A stretch of DNA of 64,000 nt from a virus (IMGVR_UViG_3300032397_000008:19040-83039); one strand, 5' to 3'; shown: positions 7,520 to 14,307, numbered from the stretch's first letter. Program-made: numbers and translations. Notes: a model not told the origin generated them from the letters alone.

Positions 7520-7526
7520 TTTTCAC

Positions 7527-7602
7527 GGGACGTTCTTCTAGTAGACCAGGATATTGCTCTGTCTAAGCAATGACTCGGGTGCGAATCCCGAACGTCTCGC
7601 CA
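7527..7602 (+). tRNA. tRNA-Asp(GTC)
   Basis: The acceptor GGGACGT/ACGTCTC has discriminator G, expected for Asp. TTGCT-CTGTCTA-AGCAA gives GTC. T-loop TGCGAAT; CCA is encoded. Confidence 0.9.
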
Positions 7603-7606
7603 TTTT

Positions 7607-7614
7607 AGTTCTTG
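7607..7614 (+). promoter_or_regulatory. Motif A (GTTCTT) box
   Basis: AGTTCTTG lies five bases before the ATG at 7620, directly after the tRNA-Asp CCA. It has the same spacing logic as at 10206 and 20798. Confidence 0.45.
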
Positions 7615-7619
7615 TAGGC

Positions 7620-8477
7620 ATGCGACTGTTGGATTATCAGAACGACGTGTTTTCTCAGAACGGTGAGGATGGAATCCTTGCTCAGGTTTTTAAGATCATC
7701 GGCGTGCGTCATAAACGGTGCATGGAGTTTGGGGCTTGGGACGGATTATACTTATCTAACGTAGCTCGTCTGTGGGCTGACGAAGGTTGGGAAGCTATCC
7801 TCGCCGAAAAAGACAGGTCTAGGTTCGATCAACTGGTCCGCAACACGTCGGACAAACCGGTCGAGTGTCACAACTTTGCGGTCGAATCGACCGGAGACCA
7901 CTCCATTGATACTATTTTGAACGGACGGGAACTCGATTTGATAGTGATTGATGTGGATGGAGACGACTGGCTTCTTTGGAAAAGCATGGTGTGCCGGCCA
8001 AGAGTGGCGGTTATCGAGTACAATTGTTCCGTACCGCTGGGAATATCTATGGCCCAAGCCTCGGGGGAATACTTCGGAGCATCGGCCCAGGTCTTGATCG
8101 ACATTGGTCGCCGCAAGGGCTATAGCTTGGTTGAGATGAACATTTGTAACTGCTTTTTTGTGCAGGACGAGTACCTGCCCTTGTTCAATGGATATGAGCT
8201 TGATCCGGTCAAGCTGTTCGATCCTCGTTTTTTGGTCTACGCTGTCAGTGCCTTTGACCGGCGCATGGCTTTGACCAGTAACGAATCGGCTTGGGGAGTC
8301 TTTCAGACGTGCACTGTCAATAAAATTCAGTTGGCAATATGTTGTGCCGATCAGGGTGTAGCTCAATCTAGTAGAGCGCCTGGCCTGGGACCAGGAGGTT
8401 GCAGGAGCGAAGCCTGTCACCCTGACCATTTTTACTCAAACGGTCTTGTTTACCGCACAGTAAACAAGACCATTTGA
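7620..8477 (+). CDS. FkbM-like methyltransferase whose 3' end runs through tRNA-Pro
   Basis: I place the start at ATG 7620, right after tRNA-Asp and a motif A box; upstream codons lie inside that tRNA. The fold is an FkbM-type Rossmann methyltransferase: FSQNGEDGILAQVF at the N-terminus, CMEFGAWDGLYLSN as motif I, ILAEKD as motif II and LIVIDVDGDDW as a post-motif acidic strand. The frame has no stop until 8477, so its last ~40 codons overlap the tRNA-Pro gene at 8352-8428 and half of a hairpin. Either the transcript is cut at the tRNA, removing the stop, or an upstream frameshift has displaced it. Confidence 0.65.
   Translation: MRLLDYQNDVFSQNGEDGILAQVFKIIGVRHKRCMEFGAWDGLYLSNVARLWADEGWEAILAEKDRSRFDQLVRNTSDKPVECHNFAVESTGDHSIDTILNGRELDLIVIDVDGDDWLLWKSMVCRPRVAVIEYNCSVPLGISMAQASGEYFGASAQVLIDIGRRKGYSLVEMNICNCFFVQDEYLPLFNGYELDPVKLFDPRFLVYAVSAFDRRMALTSNESAWGVFQTCTVNKIQLAICCADQGVAQSSRAPGLGPGGCRSEACHPDHFYSNGLVYRTVNKTI
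8352..8428 (+). tRNA. tRNA-Pro(TGG), C33
   Basis: The acceptor CAGGGTG/CACCCTG is perfect. D-stem GCTC/GAGC. CCTGG-CCTGGGA-CCAGG gives anticodon TGG with C at position 33. T-loop AGCGAAG. It lies inside the 3' part of the methyltransferase frame. Confidence 0.82.
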
Positions 8478-8481
8478 GTAA
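8432..8481. terminator. Long perfect-type hairpin, possible bidirectional terminator or processing site
   Basis: TTACTCAAA plus GGTCTTGTTTAC pairs with its complement across a 6-base loop: about 21 base pairs with one mismatch. It has only a weak T run, so RNase III-like processing is an alternative to termination. It separates two tRNA-Pro genes. Confidence 0.6.
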
Positions 8482-8484
8482 ACT

Positions 8485-8560
8485 CCGGGTGTAGTGTAGC
8501 AGTCAACATGCTTGTTTCGGGAACAAGTGATCGTGGATGCAAATTCCACCACCCGGACCA
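8485..8560 (+). tRNA. tRNA-Pro(CGG)
   Basis: The acceptor CCGGGTG/CACCCGG is perfect. CTTGT-TTCGGGA-ACAAG gives CGG with a normal T33. T-loop TGCAAAT; CCA is encoded. Confidence 0.88.
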
Positions 8561-8563
8561 ATT

Positions 8564-8742
8564 TTGAGTCGCCTGGTGCTCCGACAAGGAGATCGCCAGT
8601 TAGGGAGAGCATGCTCGTGTCGGCAGGAGTGCCTCCCAAATTCCGCCTGCTCACGTGCCACGAGTCTGGCTTGTCAGGATCGCTGCGGCACCCAAATGGC
8701 ATGTCGTAACAGCGTAGTAGCGCACGTCGCCAGGTGACTCAA
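8564..8742 (+). ncRNA. ~180-nt structured RNA closed by a 13-bp terminal stem
   Basis: The sequence at 8564-8576 (TTGAGTCGCCTGG) pairs with 8730-8742 (one G-U pair), enclosing a GC-rich interior. The interior has two similar internal segments around CCCAAATTCC and CCCAAATGGC and several short hairpins. It starts four bases after a tRNA CCA end. No start codon or frame of interest is inside. I do not recognise the family. Confidence 0.5.
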
Positions 8743-8755
8743 TTACTTGTTATGC

Positions 8756-8767
8756 TTTCCGTTCTTA
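8756..8767 (+). promoter_or_regulatory. Motif A (TTTCCGTTCTTA) box
   Basis: This is the fullest form of motif A, seven bases upstream of the ATG at 8775. The same box stands before 50703 (minus) and, with longer spacing, before 49359. Confidence 0.55.
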
Positions 8768-8774
8768 CAGGCGT

Positions 8775-9116
8775 ATGTTAAAAGCAGTATGCAGCCGGTG
8801 TGGGCATGTTTGGGATGTGCCATTGGAAGCAGTACGATCGGGGGCGGGTGTAATTTTTCCGGGACATCCTCATTTTCAAACCTGGGCCGCAGATATGGAA
8901 TGTGCTCGATGTGGCATAGCGTGCCCTCATGTGTTAACCAAAGATGGACGCCCTTACAGGGAATCCGGGGATAAACAACGCATGTTAGAGAAGGCGGCGC
9001 AAGAGCCTGATCATTTTCTTATGGCATGTTTTACGGAAGGATACGAATCAATTTTATTGCCAGATAGCACAATAGAAATGCAGGCGGCTCTGACCATTTT
9101 GACGGGTCGTCGCTGA
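8775..9116 (+). CDS. Small zinc-binding protein
   Basis: The 113-residue product has two CxxC pairs, CSRCGH at residues 7-12 and CARCGI near 43-47, which could form one treble-clef or ribbon-type zinc site. A helical C-terminal half follows. A single-domain nucleic-acid or protein adaptor is plausible, but no family is recognised. The start is fixed by the motif A element seven bases upstream. Confidence 0.6.
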   Translation: MLKAVCSRCGHVWDVPLEAVRSGAGVIFPGHPHFQTWAADMECARCGIACPHVLTKDGRPYRESGDKQRMLEKAAQEPDHFLMACFTEGYESILLPDSTIEMQAALTILTGRR

Positions 9117-9149
9117 GGGTTATCTAAAATGTATACCCTCTGCACCAAC

Positions 9150-9635
9150 TTATCCGTCATATTTTCTAATTCCTATCTCATATTCAACGTGATGGGTTGG
9201 ACATAAGACATCTAAGTTTTGCATCACATTGTTATTACGATTTTTATCTCTATGATGAACTTCAAGAACAGAACTGATAGAATACCCGCATATGGTGCAT
9301 TTTTCTCCATACTGCTCTAGTGCTCGTTTTCGATAGCTAGATATCCCTGATTTGTAATATGGGTGATTTATTCCTCGTATAAGCCGTCCTCTGAATGTAT
9401 TGGCACACTGTTTTGAACAGAAGTGTTTTTCTGCTCGGTTAAACTTTGATTGTTGTTTGGATATTTCTTTTCTGCATTCATCGCAGTTAAGCATAACCTG
9501 CTTTTTATGCGCCGCATCACTACATTTTCTCGAACAGTAGGGTAGCGTACCATGACACCTATTTGCAGAGACCCATTTGGTAGGTCTTTGAAATTCATTT
9601 TTACACCTGGTGCATATTAGCACCATAGTTCGCAT
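9150..9635 (-). CDS. HNH homing endonuclease with zinc fingers
   Basis: The 161-residue protein has an N-terminal array of three CxxC...C-type zinc knuckles (CTRCKNEF, YCSRKCSD, CDEC, FCSKQC) and a C-terminal HNH domain. That domain has CTICGY, LEVHHRDKNRNNN and LCPTHH, giving the metal-binding histidines and asparagine. It is antisense within the tRNA array, as expected of a free-standing homing nuclease that invaded between tRNA genes. GTAGTTAG lies 11 bases upstream of its ATG at 9635. Confidence 0.85.
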   Translation of the reverse strand: MRTMVLICTRCKNEFQRPTKWVSANRCHGTLPYCSRKCSDAAHKKQVMLNCDECRKEISKQQSKFNRAEKHFCSKQCANTFRGRLIRGINHPYYKSGISSYRKRALEQYGEKCTICGYSISSVLEVHHRDKNRNNNVMQNLDVLCPTHHVEYEIGIRKYDG

Positions 9636-9638
9636 ATT

Positions 9639-9646
9639 CTAACTAC
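9639..9646 (-). promoter_or_regulatory. Motif B (GTAGTTAG) box
   Basis: On the minus strand GTAGTTAGAAT precedes the ATG at 9635 with the standard 11-base spacing. This is one of the few motif B boxes before a non-virion gene. Confidence 0.5.
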
Positions 9647-9688
9647 GACTGCCATCTGTGGATTTGACAAAGTCAGTGCAAGCAGTCT

Positions 9689-9762
9689 TGCTGGGTAGTG
9701 TAATAGTAGCACGAGGGTCTCTGAAACCCTTTGAATGGGTGCGAATCCTGTCCCAGCAGCCA
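9689..9762 (+). tRNA. tRNA-Gln(CTG)
   Basis: The acceptor TGCTGGG/CCCAGCA has discriminator G. AGGGT-CTCTGAA-ACCCT gives CTG. T-loop TGCGAAT; CCA is encoded. Confidence 0.88.
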
Positions 9763-9769
9763 ATTTCAC

Positions 9770-9844
9770 TGCTGAGTGTTGAAATAGTATCTTCCCGTCC
9801 TGTTAAGACGTGGGTTCCTGGTGCGAATCCAGGCTCAGCAGCCA
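9770..9844 (+). tRNA. tRNA-Asn(GTT), copy 1
   Basis: The acceptor TGCTGAG/CTCAGCA has discriminator G. The loop CTGTTAA on CCGTC/GACGT gives GTT. The D-arm is weak. T-loop TGCGAAT. A second Asn tRNA lies at 21274. Confidence 0.8.
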
Positions 9845-9847
9845 CTT

Positions 9848-9941
9848 TGGTGACTCCTCTCCATCTCCCCGCTTCAGATGGGTCTTCAATGTCTCGATGA
9901 AGTCGTCTAAAAACAACATCGACCGATTGGAGGAGTCACCA
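9848..9941 (+). ncRNA. Small structured RNA mimicking a tRNA 3' end
   Basis: TGGTGACTCCT pairs perfectly with AGGAGTCACCA over 11 bases. Inside are CCATCT/AGATGG and TCGATG/CATCGA stems, so it folds as a three-way junction. The 3' end is ACCA followed by the CTTT spacer seen after real tRNAs. There is no T-arm, so it is not an ordinary tRNA. Confidence 0.5.
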
Positions 9942-9947
9942 CTTTCT

Positions 9948-10024
9948 GCTCCCGTGGCCGAACAGACTTAGGCAGCGATTTTCTAAGTCGCCTTATGCAG
10001 GTGCAACTCCTGTCGGGAGTACCA
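9948..10024 (+). tRNA. tRNA-Arg(TCT)
   Basis: The acceptor GCTCCCG/CGGGAGT has one G-T pair. GCGAT-TTTCTAA-GTCGC gives TCT. T-arm GCAGG-TGCAACT-CCTGT; CCA is encoded. Confidence 0.86.
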
Positions 10025-10043
10025 TTTTCGTGACTGTGAGCGA

Positions 10044-10131
10044 GGATAGCTAAACGGACAAGCGTGCCGTCACCGCCTTGAAAGCGGCAGGGACCTTCGG
10101 GTCTGGGGGGCAGTACCTCAACTATCCGCCA
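10044..10131 (+). tRNA. tRNA-Ser(TGA)
   Basis: Type II tRNA. The acceptor is GGATAGC/ACTATCC with one mismatch. The CTTGAAA loop gives TGA. The variable arm GGACC-TTCG-GGTCT is typical of Ser. T-loop GGCAGTA; discriminator G. Confidence 0.82.
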
Positions 10132-10168
10132 CTTTGCGTTTCGACGCTGTCCACTCGTATACACCGTT

Positions 10169-10204
10169 GTGGTGGTCGCTGTTCAAGCCAGTGACCGATG
10201 CCAC
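10169..10204 (+). repeat. 36-bp hairpin repeat, copy 1 of 3
   Basis: GTGG/CCAC closes an inner stem GGTCGCTG/CAGTGACC with a TTCAAGC loop, resembling a T-arm. It is identical or nearly so to 22731-22766 and 25040-25075. Here it lies just upstream of the motif A box of the radical SAM gene. Confidence 0.75.
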
Positions 10205-10205
10205 T

Positions 10206-10212
10206 GTTCTTA
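10206..10212 (+). promoter_or_regulatory. Motif A (GTTCTTA) box
   Basis: TGTTCTTAGTAGTAGGC precedes the ATG at 10222. The AGGC-ATG end is shared with the box before 7620. Confidence 0.5.
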
Positions 10213-10221
10213 GTAGTAGGC

Positions 10222-10926
10222 ATGTCAAATGTACCACGAATACGTTCCTTGGAGATTGCGATCACTTACGTTTGCAATGTCAAGTGTCATAACTGTAATT
10301 CCCTTTGTACCCAGGCACCTGTCAAACAGTCTACAGACATGACCGTCGATCAAGTGAGGAGGTTTGTGGACGAATCCGTGGCATGTAGCTACCCCTGGGA
10401 GCGACTTCTTCTATTTGGAGGTGAACCCACCCTCCATCCAAACTTCTTAGATATCTGTACCCTATTATATGATTACCGTCTACAACACAATCGCCGCGTG
10501 AGCTTGATATGTTGTTCCAACGGATCGAATCCTGGCAAGGTAGATGCCGCCGTAAAGATGGGATTTGAACCTCATGTGTCAGTCAAGCTCAAAACCAACT
10601 ATCCTTGGTCGTACGAACCGGTAAACATCAGCCCGGTTGATCGAGGCATAAAAGGCACACCCGGGTGTCACTGGTCGTATGATTGTGGTATTGGAATGAA
10701 CACTTTGGGGTTTTGGCCGTGTAGTCCAGCGGGTGCTGCTGCCCGTGTGTTTGGATACGCTGCTCCAGTGACTTCAGTTAAGGACATCACTGCTGAGCGT
10801 CTTATGACAATGTACTCGCATTGCGATCATTGCGGTGCTGGTTTGGTAAGTGAACCACGGGCTATGGAGCAGGTAAGTAGTCCTGAGTGGGTTGCCAAGC
10901 TTGACGCTTACAACAAGAGGATTTGA
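10222..10926 (+). CDS. Radical SAM domain protein
   Basis: Radical SAM enzymes bind a 4Fe-4S cluster through CxxxCxxC and cleave SAM. Here CNVKCHNC lies near residues 18-25 of the chosen start, after an ITYVCN strand typical of the family. LLLFGGEPTLHP is the GGE motif binding the SAM amino group. Extra cysteines near the C-terminus (CHWSYDC, CDHCGAG) may hold an auxiliary cluster. The start ATG 10222 follows a motif A box; a longer in-frame start at 10198 lies inside the hairpin repeat and is less likely. Peptide or sugar modification is possible; the substrate is unknown. Confidence 0.8.
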   Translation: MSNVPRIRSLEIAITYVCNVKCHNCNSLCTQAPVKQSTDMTVDQVRRFVDESVACSYPWERLLLFGGEPTLHPNFLDICTLLYDYRLQHNRRVSLICCSNGSNPGKVDAAVKMGFEPHVSVKLKTNYPWSYEPVNISPVDRGIKGTPGCHWSYDCGIGMNTLGFWPCSPAGAAARVFGYAAPVTSVKDITAERLMTMYSHCDHCGAGLVSEPRAMEQVSSPEWVAKLDAYNKRI

Positions 10927-10944
10927 CAGGCCGAAGTGTGAGGG

Positions 10945-11511
10945 TTATCTAAAGCACAGTTTTTTTTCGTGTATCCAGGAGTTCCCCACAATTGTAGGAA
11001 ATTCTCGTATAACATCGTGAACTGCCTGGCCTACGGCGGGACATCCGAAGTCGTGTCCACCAATGGTGCCACCCAAACGTACCAAAGGCAACCAGGATTT
11101 CAGATCAGTCACGACACTTGCGTAATCGTGACTACCATCAATGTAAACGAAGTCCAAACTTCCTGGAGTGTAGAGTTTGGCCGCTTCGACGGATGATAAT
11201 CGAATTGGGTGTATGAAAGTGCTTACCGGCGCTGTGTGGTACAGGAACTCTTCGAACAGCGTGTTGTTTACAACAGATGGTACACTGGCGTGTTCGGCAC
11301 TCCCCTTCCAGTGGTCTACGACATCAAACTTTATGTTCTTACCACTGTTGGCAATTTCGACTGCCATGAAAGCCGTGCTCTTACCCATCCAGGCTCCGAT
11401 TTCAACAAAGTGAGCTCCTCGCAGTGCTAATCGTACGGCCTTGCTGTAAACTTCTTGAAAGTCAAACCAGCCGGCGATGTTTTCGTAGAAGTGCTCCATA
11501 CCCTGAATCAA
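10945..11511 (-). CDS. SAM-dependent methyltransferase (Methyltransf_24/TylF-like)
   Basis: The core FVEIGAWMGKSTAFMAVEI is motif I of class I methyltransferases. FDVVDHWKG is motif II, and LDFVYIDGSHDYASVVTDLKSW followed by GGTIGGHDF is the hallmark of the Methyltransf_24 family. A TTG at 11511 overlaps the upstream stop; an ATG four codons later is an alternative start. It is co-directional with the gene at 11508. Sugar O-methylation is a typical role in this family and would suit a phage that builds glycans, but this is inference. Confidence 0.75.
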   Translation of the reverse strand: MIQGMEHFYENIAGWFDFQEVYSKAVRLALRGAHFVEIGAWMGKSTAFMAVEIANSGKNIKFDVVDHWKGSAEHASVPSVVNNTLFEEFLYHTAPVSTFIHPIRLSSVEAAKLYTPGSLDFVYIDGSHDYASVVTDLKSWLPLVRLGGTIGGHDFGCPAVGQAVHDVIREFPTIVGNSWIHEKKLCFR

Positions 11512-11882
11512 TGTTTTGGCGGAGATGGCTTACTACGCTCTTCCTTTAACACTTCGAAGAAGTACCCCATCACGTTGAACATGACACCAGCCAGGGCATC
11601 GTGCATAGTTTCACGGCCGGGAAGGTTGTTGTGAATAGACCACCAGTCCATGAAGTGACGCCAGGCACTTTTCATGTAAACATCCTTAGGTATGCCTTTT
11701 TTCCAATTGTCCGAGGGACGCAACGAGCCGTTCGACTGGACTCGGTGCTTGTTCATGTACTCGACAAATGCCTTAAGAACTTCGGGTGAAAGGAACCCCT
11801 CGTAATCTAATTTGCCAGCTTCCGTGTCACGAGTCGCTCCAGTTTTGAATTGGCGAATTTTTTTAGGGAGTTGAGCGGCCAC
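11508..11882 (-). CDS. dATP/dGTP diphosphohydrolase-like (DUF5664 type)
   Basis: The 124-residue product has the pattern of this phage family: GATRDTEAGKLDYEGFLSPE near the N-terminus, DNWKKGIPKDVYMKSAWRHFMDWW in the middle and HDALAGVMFNVMGYFFEVL at the end, with conserved acidic and histidine residues likely binding metal. Members are linked to phage nucleotide pool control. I prefer the GTG at 11882 because GTTCTTTA lies just upstream and longer starts would lie within tRNA-Ser(CGA) on the other strand. Its stop overlaps the methyltransferase start. Confidence 0.65.
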   Translation of the reverse strand: MAAQLPKKIRQFKTGATRDTEAGKLDYEGFLSPEVLKAFVEYMNKHRVQSNGSLRPSDNWKKGIPKDVYMKSAWRHFMDWWSIHNNLPGRETMHDALAGVMFNVMGYFFEVLKEERSKPSPPKH

Positions 11883-11901
11883 ACAATAAAGAACACAATT
11901 T

Positions 11902-11991
11902 GGCGGAAGTCCGGTATACACGAGGACACCGATTCGAAATCGGCTGCGGTTTTGTAGACCGTCGTGGGTGGAATTCCCATTTCCGCCGCCA
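11902..11991 (+). tRNA. tRNA-Ser(CGA)
   Basis: Type II tRNA. The acceptor GGCGGAA/TTCCGCC has discriminator G. The TTCGAAA loop gives CGA. The variable arm is CGGT-TTTGTAG-ACCG. T-loop TGGAATT; CCA is encoded. It is antisense to the upstream region of the DUF5664 gene. Confidence 0.85.
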
Positions 11992-12007
11992 TTTTGCGTT
12001 CTATACC

Positions 12008-12016
12008 GTAGTTAGA
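12008..12016 (+). promoter_or_regulatory. Motif B-like box
   Basis: GTAGTTAGAGC is preceded by GCGTTCTATA, so motifs A and B occur back to back before the HNH gene. The box is 17-23 bases from the possible starts. Confidence 0.4.
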
Positions 12017-12030
12017 GCAAGACTGTGTCT

Positions 12031-12621
12031 ATGAAGGTGTGCCCAAAGTGTAGAAAATCGTTTCCTCACGCTATTAAAGTGGATGGCAGGTGGAAGAGTT
12101 CGAACCGGCGGTATTGTTGGGCTTGCTCACCTACCGGGTGTGTTGCAGGCAGGATTCCTGGGAAGGTTTGTAAAGGATGTGGTAGTCACTTTACTTCGAG
12201 TGCTAGTAAGCGGCTGTACTGCCTTGTTTGCTCTCCTATTGGGTTCAAAGGAGGGAAACATCCTCACGAAAAAGGAGCGGAGCGAATCTGTTCGACTTGC
12301 AAGCGGCTTTACTCCTATTTTCCTAGCAAAGGGCACAGCTGGATTCAATGCAATTCATGTGTGGTCAATGGAAGACGAGAAAGGGTGCGGGATCGTGCGG
12401 TGGATTGTAAAGGGGGTAGGTGCATAATCTGCGGATACTCAAAACGGTGCCGGTCTTTACATTTTCACCATGTAGACCCAACTCAAAAAGACTTCTGTGT
12501 AAACGGCGCTGTCGCAGCACTATCGTGGAAAAAGATCAAGCTGGAACTAGATAAATGCGTGTTGCTGTGCGCAAACTGCCATGGTGAGGTTCACGATGGG
12601 CTAGCGACTTTCGTCAGTTAG
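12031..12621 (+). CDS. HNH endonuclease with multiple zinc knuckles
   Basis: Three CxxC-x(n)-CxxC zinc modules (CPKCRKSF...CWAC, CKGCGSHF...CLVC, CSTCKRLY...CNSC) precede an HNH core: CIICGYS, LHFHHVDPTQKDF and CVLLCANCHGEVH. This is the usual layout of phage free-standing homing endonucleases that bind DNA through their fingers. GTG 12025 is an alternative start. The last ten bases overlap the 5' end of tRNA-Ile(GAT). The nuclease may have inserted beside that tRNA. Confidence 0.85.
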   Translation: MKVCPKCRKSFPHAIKVDGRWKSSNRRYCWACSPTGCVAGRIPGKVCKGCGSHFTSSASKRLYCLVCSPIGFKGGKHPHEKGAERICSTCKRLYSYFPSKGHSWIQCNSCVVNGRRERVRDRAVDCKGGRCIICGYSKRCRSLHFHHVDPTQKDFCVNGAVAALSWKKIKLELDKCVLLCANCHGEVHDGLATFVS

Positions 12622-12685
12622 CTTAATAGAAAAGCACTCGGCTGATAACCGAGCGACGCCGGAGCGTTACCGGCACTGACGACCA
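12612..12685 (+). tRNA. tRNA-Ile(GAT)
   Basis: The acceptor CGTCAGT/ACTGACG is perfect; its first ten bases lie in the HNH gene. CTCGG-CTGATAA-CCGAG gives GAT. T-arm GCCGG-AGCGTTA-CCGGC. Confidence 0.88.
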
Positions 12686-12695
12686 CTTTTTAAAT

Positions 12696-12770
12696 GCCAG
12701 CATAGCTCAGGAGTAGAGCGGCTGCTTGAAGCGCAGTGCGTCGAGGGTGCGATCCCTTCTGCTGGCACCA
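12696..12770 (+). tRNA. tRNA-Phe(GAA)
   Basis: The acceptor GCCAGCA/TGCTGGC is perfect. D-stem GCTC/GAGC. GCTGC-TTGAAGC-GCAGT gives GAA, with G at 37 rather than A. T-loop TGCGATC. Confidence 0.78.
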
Positions 12771-12776
12771 CTTTAC

Positions 12777-12853
12777 GGGGCCATCGTCTAGTAGCCTAGG
12801 ATACCGCCCTTTCAAGGCGAAGATCGTGAGTGCGAATCTCACTGGCCCTACCA
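12777..12853 (+). tRNA. tRNA-Glu(TTC)
   Basis: The acceptor GGGGCCA/TGGCCCT has one G-T pair. CCGCC-CTTTCAA-GGCGA gives TTC. T-arm GTGAG-TGCGAAT-CTCAC. Confidence 0.88.
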
Positions 12854-12934
12854 ATGACAAATAGGTAGACAATGAGATCGTCCATGCCGTCGTCGTGGGC
12901 ATCGTCCGAGAATCCGTTCTTGGGTCGTATGGGA

Positions 12935-12942
12935 GTAGTTAA
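12935..12942 (+). promoter_or_regulatory. Motif B-like box
   Basis: GTAGTTAA lies 21 bases before the ATG of the phosphoesterase gene, with GTTCTTGGG also upstream. The longer spacing argues that the box is a promoter element rather than a ribosome-binding feature. Confidence 0.4.
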
Positions 12943-12955
12943 ATCAAACTCACGT

Positions 12956-13873
12956 ATGCCTAAGAAACCAACCGAGATCACCAACATTGTCACTATATCA
13001 GACAGCCATTTTGGATCAACCCTCGGTCTATGCTCTCCAAAAGTTCGTTTGGACGACGGCGGTTGGTACACTGCTTCTCCGGTCCAGGAGAAGATATGGG
13101 GCTTTTGGAAAGATTTCTGGAAGTGGACTTTCAACCTCATTGGAGATGAACCTTTTGCGCTCGTTCACAACGGCGACATCGTAGACGGAGACCACCACGG
13201 CACCACCGCACTGTTCAGTCACAACTTGAAAGATCAGGAGAACTTGGCAGTGAAGGTCATGAGCCCTATTGTGGAGCGTGCGGCGCTTTATTTTCAGATT
13301 CGTGGCACTGAGGCTCACGTCGGTCAGAGTGCTTCGTTTGAAGAGAGAGTTGCGGAACGATTAGGTGCTGTCGTAGACGAAGAGACGGGTCAACACTCTC
13401 GTTGGGAGCTGTGCGTTGAACTCGGCCACGAGATCATTCACTTTAGCCATCACATCGGGACGACCAGCTCGGTTGCCTACGAGTCGAGTGCTCTCATGCG
13501 GGAGATTGCTGCGACGTTTATGGAAGCAGGGCAATGGGGGCAGCGTCCACCAACTGTTTTGGTGCGTAGTCACAGGCATCGTTATTGTGAGGTCAAACCT
13601 CCCAATTGCCGTATTTTGGTCACCCCTGGGTGGCAAGGTAAAACAAGTTTCGTGTTTAAGATGGACCGTATGCGCATGCCTCAGTTTGGTGGCGTTATCA
13701 TCCGTCTGAACGACAATGGAAAAGGTGTGCACGCCCGAGAGCGTGTTTACACTCTTAGCCGTTCGCAACCTGTCAATTTTGACAAAGCTATCAATGGAAA
13801 AAAGCACAATGAAAATTCTCAAAAAAACCGCTCCGTGCGCAGCGCTTGGGAACTCCCAGACACCACCGAGTGA
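12956..13873 (+). CDS. Calcineurin-like metallophosphoesterase
   Basis: The motifs of the binuclear metallophosphoesterase fold appear in order: VTISDSHFGS (D-x-H, about residues 12-21), VHNGDIVDGDHH (GD-x-x-D), RGTEAHV replacing the GNHD block, and RSHRHRY near the end as the GHxH-like block. The substrate could be nucleic acid, a phosphoester or a cyclic nucleotide. The start ATG 12956 is chosen because the motif starts soon after it. The gene overlaps the next by about 80 bases. It sits between two tRNA-Glu genes. Confidence 0.8.
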   Translation: MPKKPTEITNIVTISDSHFGSTLGLCSPKVRLDDGGWYTASPVQEKIWGFWKDFWKWTFNLIGDEPFALVHNGDIVDGDHHGTTALFSHNLKDQENLAVKVMSPIVERAALYFQIRGTEAHVGQSASFEERVAERLGAVVDEETGQHSRWELCVELGHEIIHFSHHIGTTSSVAYESSALMREIAATFMEAGQWGQRPPTVLVRSHRHRYCEVKPPNCRILVTPGWQGKTSFVFKMDRMRMPQFGGVIIRLNDNGKGVHARERVYTLSRSQPVNFDKAINGKKHNENSQKNRSVRSAWELPDTTE

Positions 13874-14123
13874 TGCCCCAGCGCCCTTGACTGTCAACGA
13901 GTGGCTTACCGCTTATTTGGAAGTCGTGGCTGACAAGGAAGAGCAAGTTCCAAAGGGATACCTGCCCCGTGGGGAGCTTGCCAAAAAGATGGGATGCGGC
14001 ATAGCGACGGCTAGCGAACGTGGTAACGTATTGTATCGTGCGGGCAGGGCGGATCGTATCGAACTCCGTCGTCTGATCGGCGGTAGAATCAGAATAGTTC
14101 CTTACTTCAAGTTGCATTGTTGA
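13794..14123 (+). CDS. Small DNA-binding-like protein
   Basis: About 109 residues; starts at ATG 13794 or 13809, both inside the end of the phosphoesterase gene. The C-terminal two thirds (RGELAKKMGCGIATASERGNVLYRAGRAD, then RRLIGGRIRIVPYFKL) reads like a winged helix-turn-helix with a basic wing. The N-terminus is basic and Pro-rich. It ends two bases before tRNA-Glu(CTC). A local regulator is possible. Confidence 0.5.
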   Translation: MEKSTMKILKKTAPCAALGNSQTPPSDAPAPLTVNEWLTAYLEVVADKEEQVPKGYLPRGELAKKMGCGIATASERGNVLYRAGRADRIELRRLIGGRIRIVPYFKLHC

Positions 14124-14125
14124 GT

Positions 14126-14200
14126 GGCCCGTTCGTCTACCGGCTAGGATCACAGATTCTCAATTTGTGGAAAGGGGATCGACACCCCTACGGGCTACCA
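14126..14200 (+). tRNA. tRNA-Glu(CTC)
   Basis: The acceptor GGCCCGT/ACGGGCT has one G-T pair. ACAGA-TTCTCAA-TTTGT gives CTC. T-loop ATCGACA, the one clear case in the array keeping T at position 55. Confidence 0.82.
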
Positions 14201-14205
14201 ATTTT

Positions 14206-14282
14206 GGGGCTAAGGTGTAATAGAACTGCACGTCTCTCTGCGAAAGAGAAGGTTCTCGGTGCGATTCCGAGTAGCCCTACCA
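14206..14282 (+). tRNA. tRNA-Arg(GCG)
   Basis: The acceptor GGGGCTA/TAGCCCT has one G-T pair. CTCT-CTGCGAA-AGAG gives GCG; bacteria normally use ACG (inosine) for this box. T-loop TGCGATT. Confidence 0.83.
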
Positions 14283-14298
14283 CTTTTTGACCATCGTT

Positions 14299-14307
14299 GT
14301 AGTTAAG
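14299..14307 (+). promoter_or_regulatory. Motif B box upstream of an RNA gene
   Basis: TTGTAGTTAAGATA stands just before the structured RNA at 14310, with no start codon to serve. It supports a promoter role for motif B. Confidence 0.5.

Noticed and set aside
7752-8429. Antisense frame over the FkbM-like gene
   Set aside because: It mirrors a well-supported gene and the tRNA-Pro gene; no independent signals.
9848-9941. Calling 9848-9941 a type II tRNA
   Set aside because: The acceptor-like stem and CCA look right, but no T-arm or TPsiC loop can be formed, so it was called a structured RNA.
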